DNA from: Persicaria tinctoria
Lineage: Eukaryota > Streptophyta > Magnoliopsida > Caryophyllales > Polygonaceae
Direction of reading: 5' to 3'
Assembly (NCBI GenBank): GCA_037127255.1
Contig: JBANSL010000009.1
Span: 15,117,975-15,181,974, forward strand
Length of the DNA: 64,000 nt
Shown here: in pieces, positions 43,635-55,894 of the stretch
How positions within the stretch are numbered: position 1 is the first letter of the stretch
Layout: each line of letters begins with the position of its first letter
Translations under genes and position numbers: made by a program
The notes under the pieces: generated by a model
The model's database searches: none
What the model was told of the DNA's origin: nothing
The model's input: the letters and a program-made list of their open reading frames with translations, nothing else

Positions 43635-45725
43635 TGTTGTAAGCCTAATCCGACATGTTTACTGTAACGTTTATATCGATTTCTGCATGCATTTCATTCA
43701 TTCGGGTTAAGAAAGTACAGAATCTATGTAGTTTATGTTTACTTGCCAAATTATGGAATCTACACCAGTTTCTGTTTAATTCGCAGAATTCGAGGCGTTT
43801 TACAGCAATTCTAAGGAAGGTCGGAAAAGATCAGAAAGCAACTACAGAAGTCCAAGATCCGAGAATAACCGAACCAAGATGAAGCCCAGGCTACTCGATC
43901 TCGAGTGGACTTTACTCGATCTCGAGTAGAAAGTCCGAGCAGCCTGGTCGACAAAGCCTGGTCGATAGAGCTGAGCCAGACCAACCCGACTTCCGGAGCC
44001 TACTCGATCTCGAGTACCACTTGTCGAGATCGATGACGCCTCAGCGCCACAACTGGAGTCGAGAAAGAGAACTGATCGAGAAGCCGAGGACAAGGACGCC
44101 GAGGACAATCCTACTCGATCTCGACAAGCTTCTAGTCGAGATCGACGAGCCCCACAGCGCCAGTCCGAGTCCATGCCGAGGAGAAGCTGCTCGACCAGAG
44201 AAGGCCACACCCTAGTCGATCTCGAGGAGCCCTAGTCGAGATCGACGAGCTCCGAGTCCAGATCTGAGCCTGTCGAATAGAGCCACCCGAGAAGACCCAG
44301 TCGACATAGCCAGTCTACTCGACCTCGACGAGCCCTTGTCGACATCGACGAGCGCCAGGAGCCAAGTCCGAGTCTGTCGAGCACCAGTTAGCCGAGACGA
44401 CAAAGCCGAGCCAGTCAACCCTACTCGAGATCGACCAGACCCTTGTCGAGATCGAGTAGACCTCCAGAGCCGCGTTACTCGGTTTGACGAATCCTACTCG
44501 ACTTGGGATTGCTTGGGCGCGAAGATTGCTGATTCTATCCGAATATATCAAGATCTACCATGAAGAAGAAAAGTTCTATCCATTGAAGACACTTTAGATA
44601 TATTTCCTATTTTAGATTTAATTCCTTTATGTCTTTTATTTATCGTTAAAGTTTTAGATAAAGTTTTAGATATAGATATAGATATTCTATCCTTGAGTAG
44701 CAAGGATTAGAAGCCTATAAATAAAGCCCATGGGGCTCAGCTTTATTCATTCAATTTTCAGTAGGAGAAGTAGTAGTAGAGAGAGAAAGAGAGAGTGAGC
44801 AGCCGATTGGAGTTGTGAAGCGAGAGCGGAGTTGGCTTCAAGCGGTTGTAAACTTTGGTTTATATTTATGCAAGTTGTTTCTTTTCAATCAATGATGTCT
44901 GAGTTTGCAATGAAGAGCGAGTAGTCCACCCACTTTTAGGGTTGGGGCGAGCCCGACGATAGCCATGCATAATTGAGGTAAAGATCCGACCTTTATCATG
45001 TTTTGAGCATTTTCCTACTTGTTGATGTGTTTATTGCCCATCTAATGGAGATCCATGCTAACAACTTGGATTATAAACATAAAATCGGTAGAGACAATTA
45101 GGGTTTCTTGAGAGAGTTGTCTAATTGTTGGAAAAGGCGAAAGCTTAATCCTTTAATGCGATTCACATGATTATTTGTTTGGTTCTACCTTATGCATGCT
45201 TGGTTATCGTTGTTGCAAACCCCAATCTTGGAAGTCTTTTACATTAAGTTTAGTCAAAACCCCAAAGCAATTGTTTTTACTTTCTTTTATTTCGTTTTTT
45301 ACTCCCTGCCCTCGTCGATCTCAACCAAGCCCTGGTCGACCTCGACCACTGATCTTCGACCCAGAGTCGCCGTAGCTTACTTGTGCAGGAACTCGACAAG
45401 CCAACCCGAAGTCGACCAGAAGGCTACTCGATCTCGAGTAGGGCCTTGTCGAGATCGACCACCCTTTGCCGAGAGCTTCTGCCCTGTTCGACTGTCCGAT
45501 CTTCTGTCGAGTAGCTGTACTCGAGATCTAGGACCCTGTTGTCGACTTCTGACCGTGAGATTCCTACTCTACCTAGGATCCGCTGACATGCTTCCTCGTG
45601 GATCGATCCTGACTTCCCGCTGCTACATCAGGAGGAGGTCTTGTAATTATTTGTAAGGGACAGAATCTGGTTTGCTATGATTTAGTTATATTTTGTATTT
45701 ACATTCTCGATTTCCTCCTACAACA
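43635..45725 (+). repeat. 5' LTR of element A4
   Basis: About fifteen TCGA-NN-TCGA motifs lie in two clusters, ~43890-44460 and ~45315-45460. TATAAATA at 44716-44723 precedes a GA-rich leader (44760-44810), the likely promoter and start of the transcript. Confidence 0.94.
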
Positions 45726-45728
45726 AAT

Positions 45729-45746
45729 TGGCGCCGTTGCCGGGGA
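45729..45746 (+). other. primer-binding site of element A4
   Basis: TGGCGCCGTTGCCGGGGA, three bases after the LTR; identical to the A3 site. Confidence 0.92.
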
Positions 45747-45808
45747 AGCTATCATTCGCGCCTTAGGTAGTCAGTTCTCACGTTCTCTTTGAGTTACTTT
45801 TCAGGTGT

Positions 45809-46947
45809 ATGCGCTGTTCTGGTCAACTACCTGAGTTTGACGGCTTAGACGAACCAGAACGCCTTTTTCACATCAGAGCTAAACTACAAAGAGCCATGGT
45901 GGCTGCCGAAACACAGGAACAGCTGATCACAAGGCTTGCGATAGAGCTAGCCGCAAAGGATGCTGCTATCGCCGCTGAGAACGCAGCTAGGGAACAAGCG
46001 GAAGCTGAGCTTGCCCAATATCCAACTACTGCAGAGGATTATATGCATCCAACTCTCGTCGTACCTGAATCGGCGATTCTAATCCCTGAAAACTCTTTTG
46101 AAATTCACACTCAATTTCTTATAGAGCTTAAAAATAATGCTTTTTATGGCAAATTTAATGAGTGTCCTCTTGAACATATTACCAATTTTCATGACATGTG
46201 TCGTACTCTTGCTGAAGGTACAATTTGGAATATGTCAAGATGAAAGCTTTCCGCTGGTCACTGGCTGGACCTGCACTGAAGTGGCTTGAAGGACTGAAGC
46301 CGAGATCTCTCACCACATGGGCCCAAGTAGAGCAAGAGTTTCTGAACAAATACTTCCCGCCCGCCAAAACAGCATTTCTCCGCCAGAAAATCACCGCATT
46401 CAAACAGAAGCCAGAGGAACCGCTGGCAAGAGCATGGGAACGCTACAAGGAGCTGTTGCGATCTTGCCCTACTCATGGACAGCCACCCTACGTCATTCAA
46501 GAGATCTTCTTCAACTCCCTTGATCAAGTCACTAAGGACAGAATCAACCATTATACTCGCTATGAGTATCTGACGATGCCACCAAGTGACGCATGGGGTG
46601 TGCTAGAAAAGCTCACTAACTACGACAACAAATATGGGGCTCCTACAAACTATGAGGAGAACTCCTACGCCAGGCCAGCACCATCTATGCCACTCTACGA
46701 GCCAGCGAAAGAGATGGACCCAGATGTCAGGGAGCAGTTCTACAGAGACCAGAATCGCAAGCTCCTCAAGCAAGTCAAATATCTATCTGTCAATCAGCCT
46801 TGCATCGAATGCGGATCACAGAGGCACACCACTACTGAGTGCCCACACACAGAGCAAGTCAGAATGGCAGAGACACATGAGGAGGCAGCTTACGCAGAGG
46901 GTCCAAATCGATACATGGGAGATCAAAGGTTCTATCAACCACAGTAG
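45809..46947 (+). pseudogene. gag: broken gag of element A4
   Basis: The first 144 codons (45809-46243) match the A3 Gag N-terminus through LAEGT. Compared with A3, one base is missing around 46220-46224, which ends this frame. The Gag core continues in the frame starting at 46225: AFRWSLAGPALKWL, TWAQVEQEFLNKYFPP and the CCHC knuckle (CIECGSQRHTTTEC). It meets a TAG at 46945-46947, where A3 has no stop, and then carries on into 47023-48696. With a frameshift and a nonsense codon it cannot make a full Gag. The remaining similarity to A3 is high. Confidence 0.9.
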
Positions 46948-47022
46948 AACCAAGGTCCTCCTAGGAATCCCCCACCATACAGAGCTCCAGGACATCCAGA
47001 AAGGGATCAAAAGAAGGATGAT

Positions 47023-48696
47023 TTGCAGCTGATCCTTGAAGAGATGCGCCGGAATCAGGGCACCATCAACAACCAGTTCCAGAACATCACTACCAAATTT
47101 GGAGAACTGGACATCTGGAAAAGGGGAATAGAGACCCAGATGGGTCAAATCGCTGCACAGATCCCACGACCGTCCGACAAGCTCCCTGGGCAAACAGAAC
47201 AAAATCCTAAGGGAAAAACCGGACATGTCACAACTATCAAACTCAGGAGTGGGCATCAACTACACGAGTCAGAGGTCGGGAAACAGCAAAGCAAGGCAGA
47301 GCAGCAACTCGAGACAGAGCAGAACCTGGTCGATATCGAGGAGCCCGTACTCGATGTCGACAAGCCTCTACTCGACCAAGACCAGAAGATGAGCTCGGAC
47401 TCCGCTGCGCAGACCAGCAACCTGAGGTCGACAACCCAACTCGATGTCGACAAGCCTCTAGTCGAGATCGACAAGCCCGTAGTCAAGATCGAGGAGCAGC
47501 AAGCCGAGGTCGACGACTCTACAGCATCTTCGACAACTGATCTGGCTTCAAAGCAGAGAAAGCTACTGCCTTTCCCTCCAAAAACACAGAAAGATCCCAC
47601 TGCAGGTAGGTTTACCAGATTTGTTAATTTGCTGCAAGAACTGAATGTTTCTATTCCTTTTACAGAAGCCCTGCAAGAGATGCCTGGATATGTCAAGTTT
47701 CTGAAGGAAAACCTGAGCAAGAAGCGATCCATCTCAGAGATCGCAGGCGAATGCAAAGTACTCCACTTCCCTGAAAAGAGGCATGACCCTGGTAAGTTTT
47801 CTGTTACTGTGGGTTTTGGACAATATAAATATAATTCTCTATGCGATTTAGGAGCAAGTGTGAGCATCATGCCTTTATCAATCTGGCGGAAGGTCAAGAT
47901 AGGATGCATAGAACCCGTGGATGCTAAATTATACATGGCTAACAATACAATGGTCATCCCTACAAGTATAGTTGAAAATGTCCCCGTCCAGGTTGGTAAA
48001 TTCTTTGTTCCAGCCGATTTCCTTATCATTGACTGTGCTGAAGATCCTACTAGCCCTATTATTCTTGGTAGACCATTCTTAGCTACTGCAGATGCCCGAA
48101 TTAGTGTCAAGAATAGGTCGCTCACCTTCACCATAGGCGATGAGGTTTTCGATTTCTCTTTTGGCCCTGCAAAGGAGGAAGTTTCATGGTTGGAGGTGAA
48201 AAGCATCAGCAACCACATGACTCAGCAAACAACGGAGGAAAGCGTCAGAACTGTACTCGAGGTCGACAAGCCCTACTCGACCTCGACAAGCGCTCTACTC
48301 GACCTCGACAAACCTTTGTCGATCTCGACCGCCACCACTGAGCCAGAAACTTGCCAGGAGCCTAAGTATGGGGTCCCTGTACTCGATCTCGACCAGCAGT
48401 ACTCGACATCGAGTAGACCCAAGCCCAAAGATTTCTGTTTTGGGTCCGAACAGGTAAGTTCAGGTATGAATTCTACTCCCCCTCAGTCCATAAATAAATT
48501 TTTTAATGATCTAAGAGGAAATAAAACACCATGGAGAGAGAACCTGCAGAAACTGAGGGCTACAAAGAAGAAGAAGAAAGAAAAGGGAGATGACGCAAGC
48601 AACTACCTGTCAGCTGAGCTTGCATACTACCATCAGGACCTAGATGATCCAGGAGAAGGGCCAAGCATGAGCGGGCCCCACACTACTGGTCCTTGA
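47023..48696 (+). CDS. pr: Gag C-terminal tail plus retropepsin ORF of element A4
   Basis: 557 codons in the same frame as the Gag core upstream. Residues ~1-90 match the Gag C-terminal helices of A3. Residues ~100-180 are a linker of DVDKP/EIDKP/KIEE units translated from TCGA-NN-TCGA repeats. The protease motif CDLGASVSIMP has D275, followed by ILGRPF. After the domain come more LDLDKP/EVDKP units (~405-460), then VSSGMNSTPPQSIN and a Lys-rich tail (TKKKKKEKGDD). A3's integrase-like stub is not found here; the tail differs. Unlike A3, no stop separates Gag and protease at the equivalent position near 47280. A 320-codon minus-strand frame opposite is a shadow of the repeats. Confidence 0.85.
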   Translation: MQLILEEMRRNQGTINNQFQNITTKFGELDIWKRGIETQMGQIAAQIPRPSDKLPGQTEQNPKGKTGHVTTIKLRSGHQLHESEVGKQQSKAEQQLETEQNLVDIEEPVLDVDKPLLDQDQKMSSDSAAQTSNLRSTTQLDVDKPLVEIDKPVVKIEEQQAEVDDSTASSTTDLASKQRKLLPFPPKTQKDPTAGRFTRFVNLLQELNVSIPFTEALQEMPGYVKFLKENLSKKRSISEIAGECKVLHFPEKRHDPGKFSVTVGFGQYKYNSLCDLGASVSIMPLSIWRKVKIGCIEPVDAKLYMANNTMVIPTSIVENVPVQVGKFFVPADFLIIDCAEDPTSPIILGRPFLATADARISVKNRSLTFTIGDEVFDFSFGPAKEEVSWLEVKSISNHMTQQTTEESVRTVLEVDKPYSTSTSALLDLDKPLSISTATTEPETCQEPKYGVPVLDLDQQYSTSSRPKPKDFCFGSEQVSSGMNSTPPQSINKFFNDLRGNKTPWRENLQKLRATKKKKKEKGDDASNYLSAELAYYHQDLDDPGEGPSMSGPHTTGP

Positions 48697-50395
48697 GCGC
48701 AAGCGGTGAAGTCGGCCTAGCGACTCTAAAATCTAGAGCGTGTATATAAACTATATGAATTTTTGGACTTTTTGGTTTTTGTTTTTATTTTTATGTTTTA
48801 GAATTCTTTGAGTGGATAGTCTTGTTTTTTGTGGAATCTAATACTTTTTTATCAGCAAGCATATAAGGATCGCGAAAGGTGGAAGGAAGAAGTCCCTGAA
48901 AAGCAGTCAGAATCGACGAAGGCCAAGTCGACGACGACGAGGAGGAAAAGCCAGAGGTTACTCGACCTCGAGTAGACGTACTCGACATCGACAAGCCCAG
49001 ATGGTCCTCGACTTCAAAAAACCACCAGACGCAGACGAAGCTACTCGAGATCGAGTACCTTGTACTCGAGATCGACAAAGCACCTCAACTCGACCTACAC
49101 TGATCAGTCATCCTCGATGCATTATCCTGTGAGTTCCTTCCTTTACTCTTGTTTTTATTTGATTTTATACAGTGAGGACACTGTAAATTTTAAGTATGGG
49201 GTGGGGGAAGGGCTTACTTTGTGCATATTTGATCATATTTGACATTATTGGAGCATTATTTCTTTAAATTGCTACATGGCTATTTTGGAATGCATTATTG
49301 ATTTATGTGCTTATATGCTTGTTTTCCAAAATTTAAGAAAAATGACCCCCATTGAAAATTTTTGATTAAATGTCATGGACGCTTATATTGAACTCGACGA
49401 TGCAAAATTGGATTCATTAGAGATATAGCATGAAATTGCCTAGTAAAGGGAAGTCACAATGAAATGCATATTTTGATGAAAACCATGAAAGGAGGTAAAA
49501 ATTGAAGTTGCTTTTGACATATTGCATGATAAGATGATGGAGGACTTTATATTTCCATATAATGCTCATTGTTTAATTCCTAGCCTTACCTATGCTTATG
49601 CATCACAAAAGCCATAATATGCCTTATTTCAAATATTGCTCCACATGTTCTAAATATTGCCATTCTTTACCCTATCCGGGGATTATGTTAAGAATGATGT
49701 TACATTATGGAGATTGTTATATGGTGTTTGTGTTGTGATTATTATCATTATTGGAGTTTGGCAAGGAAATTATTTGAATATATGGAAAATTTAATGAGTG
49801 AAAGAAAATCCAATCACCTCATGAGATAAAGGTAGATTGACTCTGCTCTCTGATATAATAGTTTGGAGAGATGGGACACATTGTGAGGAGTCCAAAGCAC
49901 TAAGTATCCGGGGCCATTCATGACACCCATGTTTGCGACTCGTGAGAAAGCAGTGCTGAGGTTAGAGAGGTAAAAGCATTATTATGAATAAAAGGATTAT
50001 GAAAGGTGATGAATCAAATGAAGAAAGTATGTGGTACGAAATTCAGTTTGGAAATACTCCATTTCCCCGGATCATTAGCACCACATTGCCAGAAATTGCC
50101 CACCTTTTAACCTTTTACCATTCTACTCCTTATTTGATCTTAAATTAAAGTCTTCTTGATTATTAATGCTTTGTCACACATGAATTATTTGTGCATAACC
50201 TTCCTTTTGTGAGTAGATGTTGCTTTGATATATTTGCACATGCATGGATCTGTGACACTAGTACCTTTTCGAGGATGATAATTGATTGCAGAGTTATATG
50301 AGAATGAATCTAAGATGTTGAGAGTTTAAATTCTTCCCCTGAATGACAATTAAAAAGTATTGCTTGAGGACAAGCAAGCTTAAGTATGGGGTGTT
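48697..50395 (+). other. non-coding 3' region of element A4, with two polypurine tracts
   Basis: Homologous (inverted) to 32930-34486 of A3. TCGA-NN-TCGA motifs continue at ~48965-49075. TTAAGTATGGGGTGGGGG begins at 49190 and is a purine tract ~1.2 kb before the LTR. CTTAAGTATGGGGTGTT at 50379-50395 directly precedes the 3' LTR. No ORF above 100 codons and no recognised protein. Confidence 0.7.
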
Positions 50396-52472
50396 TGTTG
50401 TAAGCCTAATCCGCCATGTTTTACTGTAACGTTTATATCGATTTATGCATGCATTTCATTCATTCGGGTTAAGAAAGTACAGAATCTATGTAGTTTATGT
50501 TTATTTGCCAAATTATGGAATCTACACCAGTTTCTGTTTAATTCGCAGAATTCGAGGCGTTTTACAGTAATTCTAAGGAAGGTCGGAAAAGCTCGGAAAG
50601 CAACTACAGAAGTCCAGGATCCGAGAATAACCGAACCAAGCTGAAGCCCAGGCTACTCGATCTCGAGTGGACTTTACTCGATCTCGAGTAGAAAGTCCAA
50701 GCAGCCTGGTCGATAGAGCTGAGCCAGACTAACCCGACTTCCAGAGCCTACTCGATCTCGAGTACCACTTGTCGAGATCGACGACGCCTCAGCGCCACAA
50801 CCGGATTCGAGAAAGAGAACTGATCGAGAAGCCGAGGACAAGGACGCCGAGGACAATCCTACTCGATCTCGACAAGCTTTTAGTCGAGATCGACGAGCCC
50901 CACAGCGCCAGTCCGAGTCCATGCCGAGGAGAAGCTGCTCGACTAGAGAAGGCCACACCCTAGTCGATCTCGAGGAGCCCTAGTCGAGATCGACGAGCTC
51001 CGAGTCTAGATCTGAGCCTGTCGAGTAGAGCCACCCGAGAAGACCCAGTCGACATAGCCAGTCTACTCGACCTCGACGAGCCCTTGTCGACATCGACGAG
51101 CGCCAGGAGCCAAGTCCGAGTCTGTCGAGCACCAGTTAGCCGAGACGACGAAGCCGAGCCAGTCAACCCTACTCGAGATCGACCAGACCCTTGTCGAGAT
51201 CGAGTAGACCTCCAGAGCCGCGTTACTCGGTTTGACGAATCCTACTCGACTTGGGATTGCTTGGGCGCGAAGATTGCTGATTCTATCCGAAAATATCAAG
51301 ATCTACCATGAAGAAGAAAAGTTTTATCCATTGAAGACACTTTAGATATATTTCCTATTTTAGATTTAATTCCTTTATGTCTTTTATTTATCGTTAAAGT
51401 TTTAGATAAAGTTTTAGATATAGATATAGATATTCTATCCTTGAGTAGCAAGGATTAGAAGCCTATAAATAAAGCCCATGGGGCTCAGCTTTATTCATTC
51501 AATTTTCAGTAGGAGAAGTAGTAGTAGAGAGAGAAAGAGAGAGTGAGCGGCCGATTGGAGTTGTGAAGCGAGAGCGGAGTTGGCTTCAAGCGGTTGTAAA
51601 CTTTGGTTTATATTTATGCAAGTTGTTTCTTTTCAATCAATGATGTCTGAGTTTGCAATGAAGAGCGAGTAGTCCACCCACTTCTAGGGTTGGGGCGAGC
51701 CCGACGATAGCCATGCATAATTGAGGTAAAGATCCGACCTTTATCATGTTTTGAGCATTTTCCTACTTGTTGATGTGTTTATTGCCCATCTAATGGAGAT
51801 CCATGCTAACAACTTGGATTATAAACATAAAATCGGTAGAGACAATTAGGGTTTCTTGAGAGAGTTGTCTAATTGTTGGAAAAGGCGAAAGCTTAATCCT
51901 TTAATGCGATTCACATGATTATCTGTTTTGTTCTACCTTATGCATGCTTGGTTATTGTTGTTGCAAACCCCAATCTTGGAAGTCTTTTACATTAAGTTTA
52001 GTCAAAACCCCAAAGCAATTATTTTTACTTTCTTTTATTTCGTTTTTTACTCCCTGCCCTCGTCGATCTCGACCAAGCCCTGGTCGACCTCGACTACTGA
52101 TCTTCGACCCAGAGTCGTCGTAGCTTACTTGTGCAGGAACTCGACAAGCCAACCCGAAGTCGACCAGAAGGCTACTCGATCTCGAGTAGGGCCTTGTCGA
52201 GATCGACCACCCTTTGCCGAGAGCTTCTGCCCTGTTCGACTGTCCGATCTTCTGTCGAGTAGCTGTACTCGAGATCTAGGACCCTGTTGTCGACTTATGA
52301 CCGTGAGATTCCTCCGCTACCTAGGATCCACTGACACGCTTCCTCGTGGATCGATCCTGACTTCCCGCTGCTACATCAGGAGGAGGTCTTGTAATTATTT
52401 GCAAGGGACGGAATCTGGTTTGCTGTGATTAATTATATTTTGTATTTGCATTCTCTATTTCCTCCTACAACA
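50396..52472 (+). repeat. 3' LTR of element A4
   Basis: 2077 bp, nearly identical to the 5' LTR apart from a 14-bp absence and scattered substitutions. TATAAATA is at 51464-51471. Confidence 0.94.
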
Positions 52473-52477
52473 CCCAT

Positions 52478-55400
52478 CTCCACTCTCAAGCCAAGACTAA
52501 TCCTCTCCTAGACTCGCCAACGTCAACCCAGACAAAAATTCTCCAAAGAAATCCCGATTCATCTCAACGCTCAAATCTCGCCCCTCATTCCACCAAGCAC
52601 TACCTAGCACCATCCACCTCTAAGAATTCAAATCATGTCTCAAACAGCACACCGAGTACCCTCTAATACCATGTCCTCAATATTCACGAGTCCTTCCTTA
52701 CACTTCTCGTACTACCCGACGCATTACCAACATCACCTAGAAGCTCATCAGAACCACCAACATTGCCTACCATAAATCCCAAAGCTCACTCAGTCTTACC
52801 TAAGCAAACATCCCTCTCTCGCGACTCGCCTCCTAATACCATCGATCATCCCAACGACTCAAATCCTTTCACCATTTCCCCAACCACACTACCAAATGAT
52901 CTCACCCACATGTTTAAAGAAGAACAATCATGAAATCATCACACATAAGATCTACACCAGGTCAACCAGCATTTATACACATAGCATCATGGGTTCATAA
53001 TCAATTATTGCAACTATGTCAACAAGTCTCAATTTACAATCATGCTCAATCATTATTACAAATCATCATATATGCACATAATCAAGTCAAGCTAGCAAGT
53101 TGCATCATAACTTTAGAAAATAAACAATTCAGGTTCTCAACATTTGCAGTTCTTACATTTATAGGTACAATAAGTTAGATCATGCTTAACAACTTAGAGT
53201 AGCCACACATCCAGATGTCATGGTACATGAGGTCTATAAGGCATCAAATCATATCATCATAGACAACAGACATTAGTCATCATCAAGTCAGCACATCAAC
53301 ACGTAAATCTCATCGCTAGGTCAGTGCAATATCACCGTCAACAAATTCAAAAGGGTTAGCAATTCGAACGGAGGACACTCCCGCCTACAAGTTCTATCGT
53401 ACTCGGTAACCGCAATCCACAAAACGTGCTCGTCCTGCCGACATTGTTGATCCTGAGGCCTGTGGGTTATGGGCCCACACTTCCTTCGCGTTGCTCCATC
53501 GCTAACTAAATTCTTGTTTTCTTTTTCACGCGGTCGCTCGTCCAAGTATCGCAGAGGAGTCTAAGTTAGCAGAGATAGGGAGTGACAGGGACGGGAAACC
53601 CAATGTTCACTTCGGAAATACAGACCAAGGCTAAAAGGATAACAAGACTGGAGACTCTGACCCGAGAATAGCAACGATGCCCTTATGGAAGTCTGTGAGG
53701 TTACAATATGTGACAAGTAGCAAGAGTTCATCACAAGCAAATCAACCATATTAATCCACACTAACATGTACCTATCTCAAGGAACAACGACATACATGCA
53801 CATTCCTAAAGACACGATTGAGTCCTACACCGATGCTTGCGAAGCAAAATAGCAGTCTATTATTTCATGAACGCCATGACGTCTAGTAGCCCTAAGCGAG
53901 ATATGCAAGATTTAGCGAACAGAGCAAGTATCACATATACGGACAATGCATGAGCAAGATGTAGACACTAACAAGTGAGGTCAAATATAGCCCGGCGAGG
54001 TATAACCAAATTACACGTTGTACGAGAACACATAGGAACATTATAGTATTTATCACCTATGGCAAAAATGATCATGTGATAGTTCAAGGATGGCATGTAA
54101 TCATACGACGAGATGCATTTAGAAGGCATAGTCCTACATGATACTAACGACACATGATGTGATACAAGCAGGGTCACGACTCATTAAAAGGCGTTCACAT
54201 AATATTTACGAACATGAGGCATTATCAAAAGTAATGAGAAGGGCATCATGGGTGACATATTATAATCATGCTAGGAGTGAACCATCGTAAGGCATATAAA
54301 ACGATAACTATCACATTATGGAACAAGTACAACATGTAATCATTTAACGACTCATATTGGAAAGTAGAAGCCCTACAAGATACTACTAGCACATATCAAA
54401 ACGTGACTACAATCAAGGAAATTCGACTATATTCATTCTAACATTCATGCGTCATGTGTATGCGAAATTACGATGTAACGTGGTGTGTGACCATGCAAGG
54501 TGCCAAAGCATACATCTATGCAAGCACGAGAGGATATCATAGATCAATAGGGGAACACTACCGAGCGACGACATGTAAGCATGCTATGATTTACCATCAC
54601 GAAAAGCAAGTCGATCATCGATTTCAGCATCAGTCTAATCAGGATGACTAAAACACTTTAAGAAGAGGGAAGAATCACACTATCAAGGACCTAACCCGAG
54701 AGGGAATTAGCAATACTGTAGGAAAATATAAATTCACTCAAGTCACAACCAAGGGTCCTACGCGATACTAATGGCTCAACATAACATGCTATACATATAA
54801 ACATTTAATTGATAATTACAACGGTATGCAAGAAATCAATCACTCATATTCCGACGATATAGAAGCATGGGGGCAAGTGTAGCGGTGTATAATACGAACC
54901 TAGTAATGGGACAATATAACTAGAATACAGGGACATGAGTTCAAATCAACACATAACATGATAACGCATGCATTCATCAAGACTCAATTATACCACATAC
55001 TCTCCATCCAAAGCACGTAATCATACACCAATATTAACTTGCAAGATCATCAACAATAGTCAATTTAACGAATACAAAATAGATGGGCATGCTACAGATT
55101 CTCGTCACAAAGGAGTAATAAGCATTGACACGTCATCATCCATCATTCTAAGACGATCATGTACAAGCATTCATACATGGAGGGTTTGATCACACTATCA
55201 TGAACCTAATCCTGGAGGAAATAACGATCATGCATGTTCCTATCATATGGTTCATACTTCCAATCAATCATACGATCAGTAGGCCAAGTAGACATGCTAT
55301 AACAACAAACAATCATGATATAAGGCAAGACACAACACGAGACTTGAGCAATATAATCAATCACATATGTAATAACATCAGTAGTCTATACTAATGGTCA

Positions 55401-55878
55401 TTCGTAAGGTATATGCAGGAGGTTATTAGATCATGTCATGCAACTCAGAGAGAGTCATCATTACAACCGTACAGGGATCCCTAAGGGCAACCATGGACTT
55501 TTCCCAACCGACTCATCACCTCTCTTTCATGTGGGACTCCGGTATGACTCTTCATGGCAAGATGACATTGGTTGATCATCATAAGAATAAGGAAAGACAA
55601 CCCCAGAAACACCTTACTTTTGACTCAAAGTGACATCAAGAACTACCTTCCAATACTCACTCAAACCACCTCCATGTACATACATGAGTTTCCGACACAA
55701 TGTGTTTACCAACCCGATTCCCCGTGAAAGACACTGACAGCCAGGAGAAAGATTTGGTAGAACTGGAAAGGGTTTAACATAATGGAAGAGACCGTTCCAC
55801 ACAAGCTGGGTTTGACCATATAAAAATAAAGGTACTCCCGCCATCCCGTTTGCACAGACAAGTCAGTACACATCCTCA
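52478..55878 (-). other. interior of LARD-like copy 2, 5' part
   Basis: Non-coding, AT-rich on average, with scattered ORFs under 80 codons and no domains. On the minus strand TAGAGGTGGATG at about 52610-52622 is the third copy of the family's polypurine-like motif, matching 9153-9164 in copy 1. A segment near 53440-53530 (GGGCCCACACTTCC) corresponds loosely to 7470-7520 in copy 1. No gene is seen. Confidence 0.7.
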
Positions 55879-55890
55879 GCTCTGATACCA
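55879..55890 (-). other. primer-binding site of LARD-like copy 2
   Basis: Minus-strand TGGTATCAGAGC, a perfect iMet-type primer site, four bases from the LTR at 55895. Confidence 0.92.
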
Positions 55891-55894
55891 TCTT

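Larger units (their letters stand above)
43635..52472 (+). mobile_element. Athila-type LTR retrotransposon with gag and protease only (element A4)
   Basis: Plus-strand sister of A3, flanked by the duplication cccat (43630-43634 and 52473-52477). LTRs are 43635-45725 (2091 bp) and 50396-52472 (2077 bp). The length difference is a single 14-bp block in the left LTR near 43950; other differences are few. Ends are TGTTGTAAGCC and TACAACA. The primer site is at 45729-45746 and the polypurine tract at 50379-50395. It encodes a broken Gag and an intact protease-containing frame, with no RT, RNase H or integrase core. Confidence 0.93.

Noticed and set aside
47256..48218. 320-codon minus-strand ORF opposite the A4 protease
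   Set aside because: Antisense of a real retropepsin frame; Ser-rich because the TCGA-NN-TCGA repeat is open on both strands.
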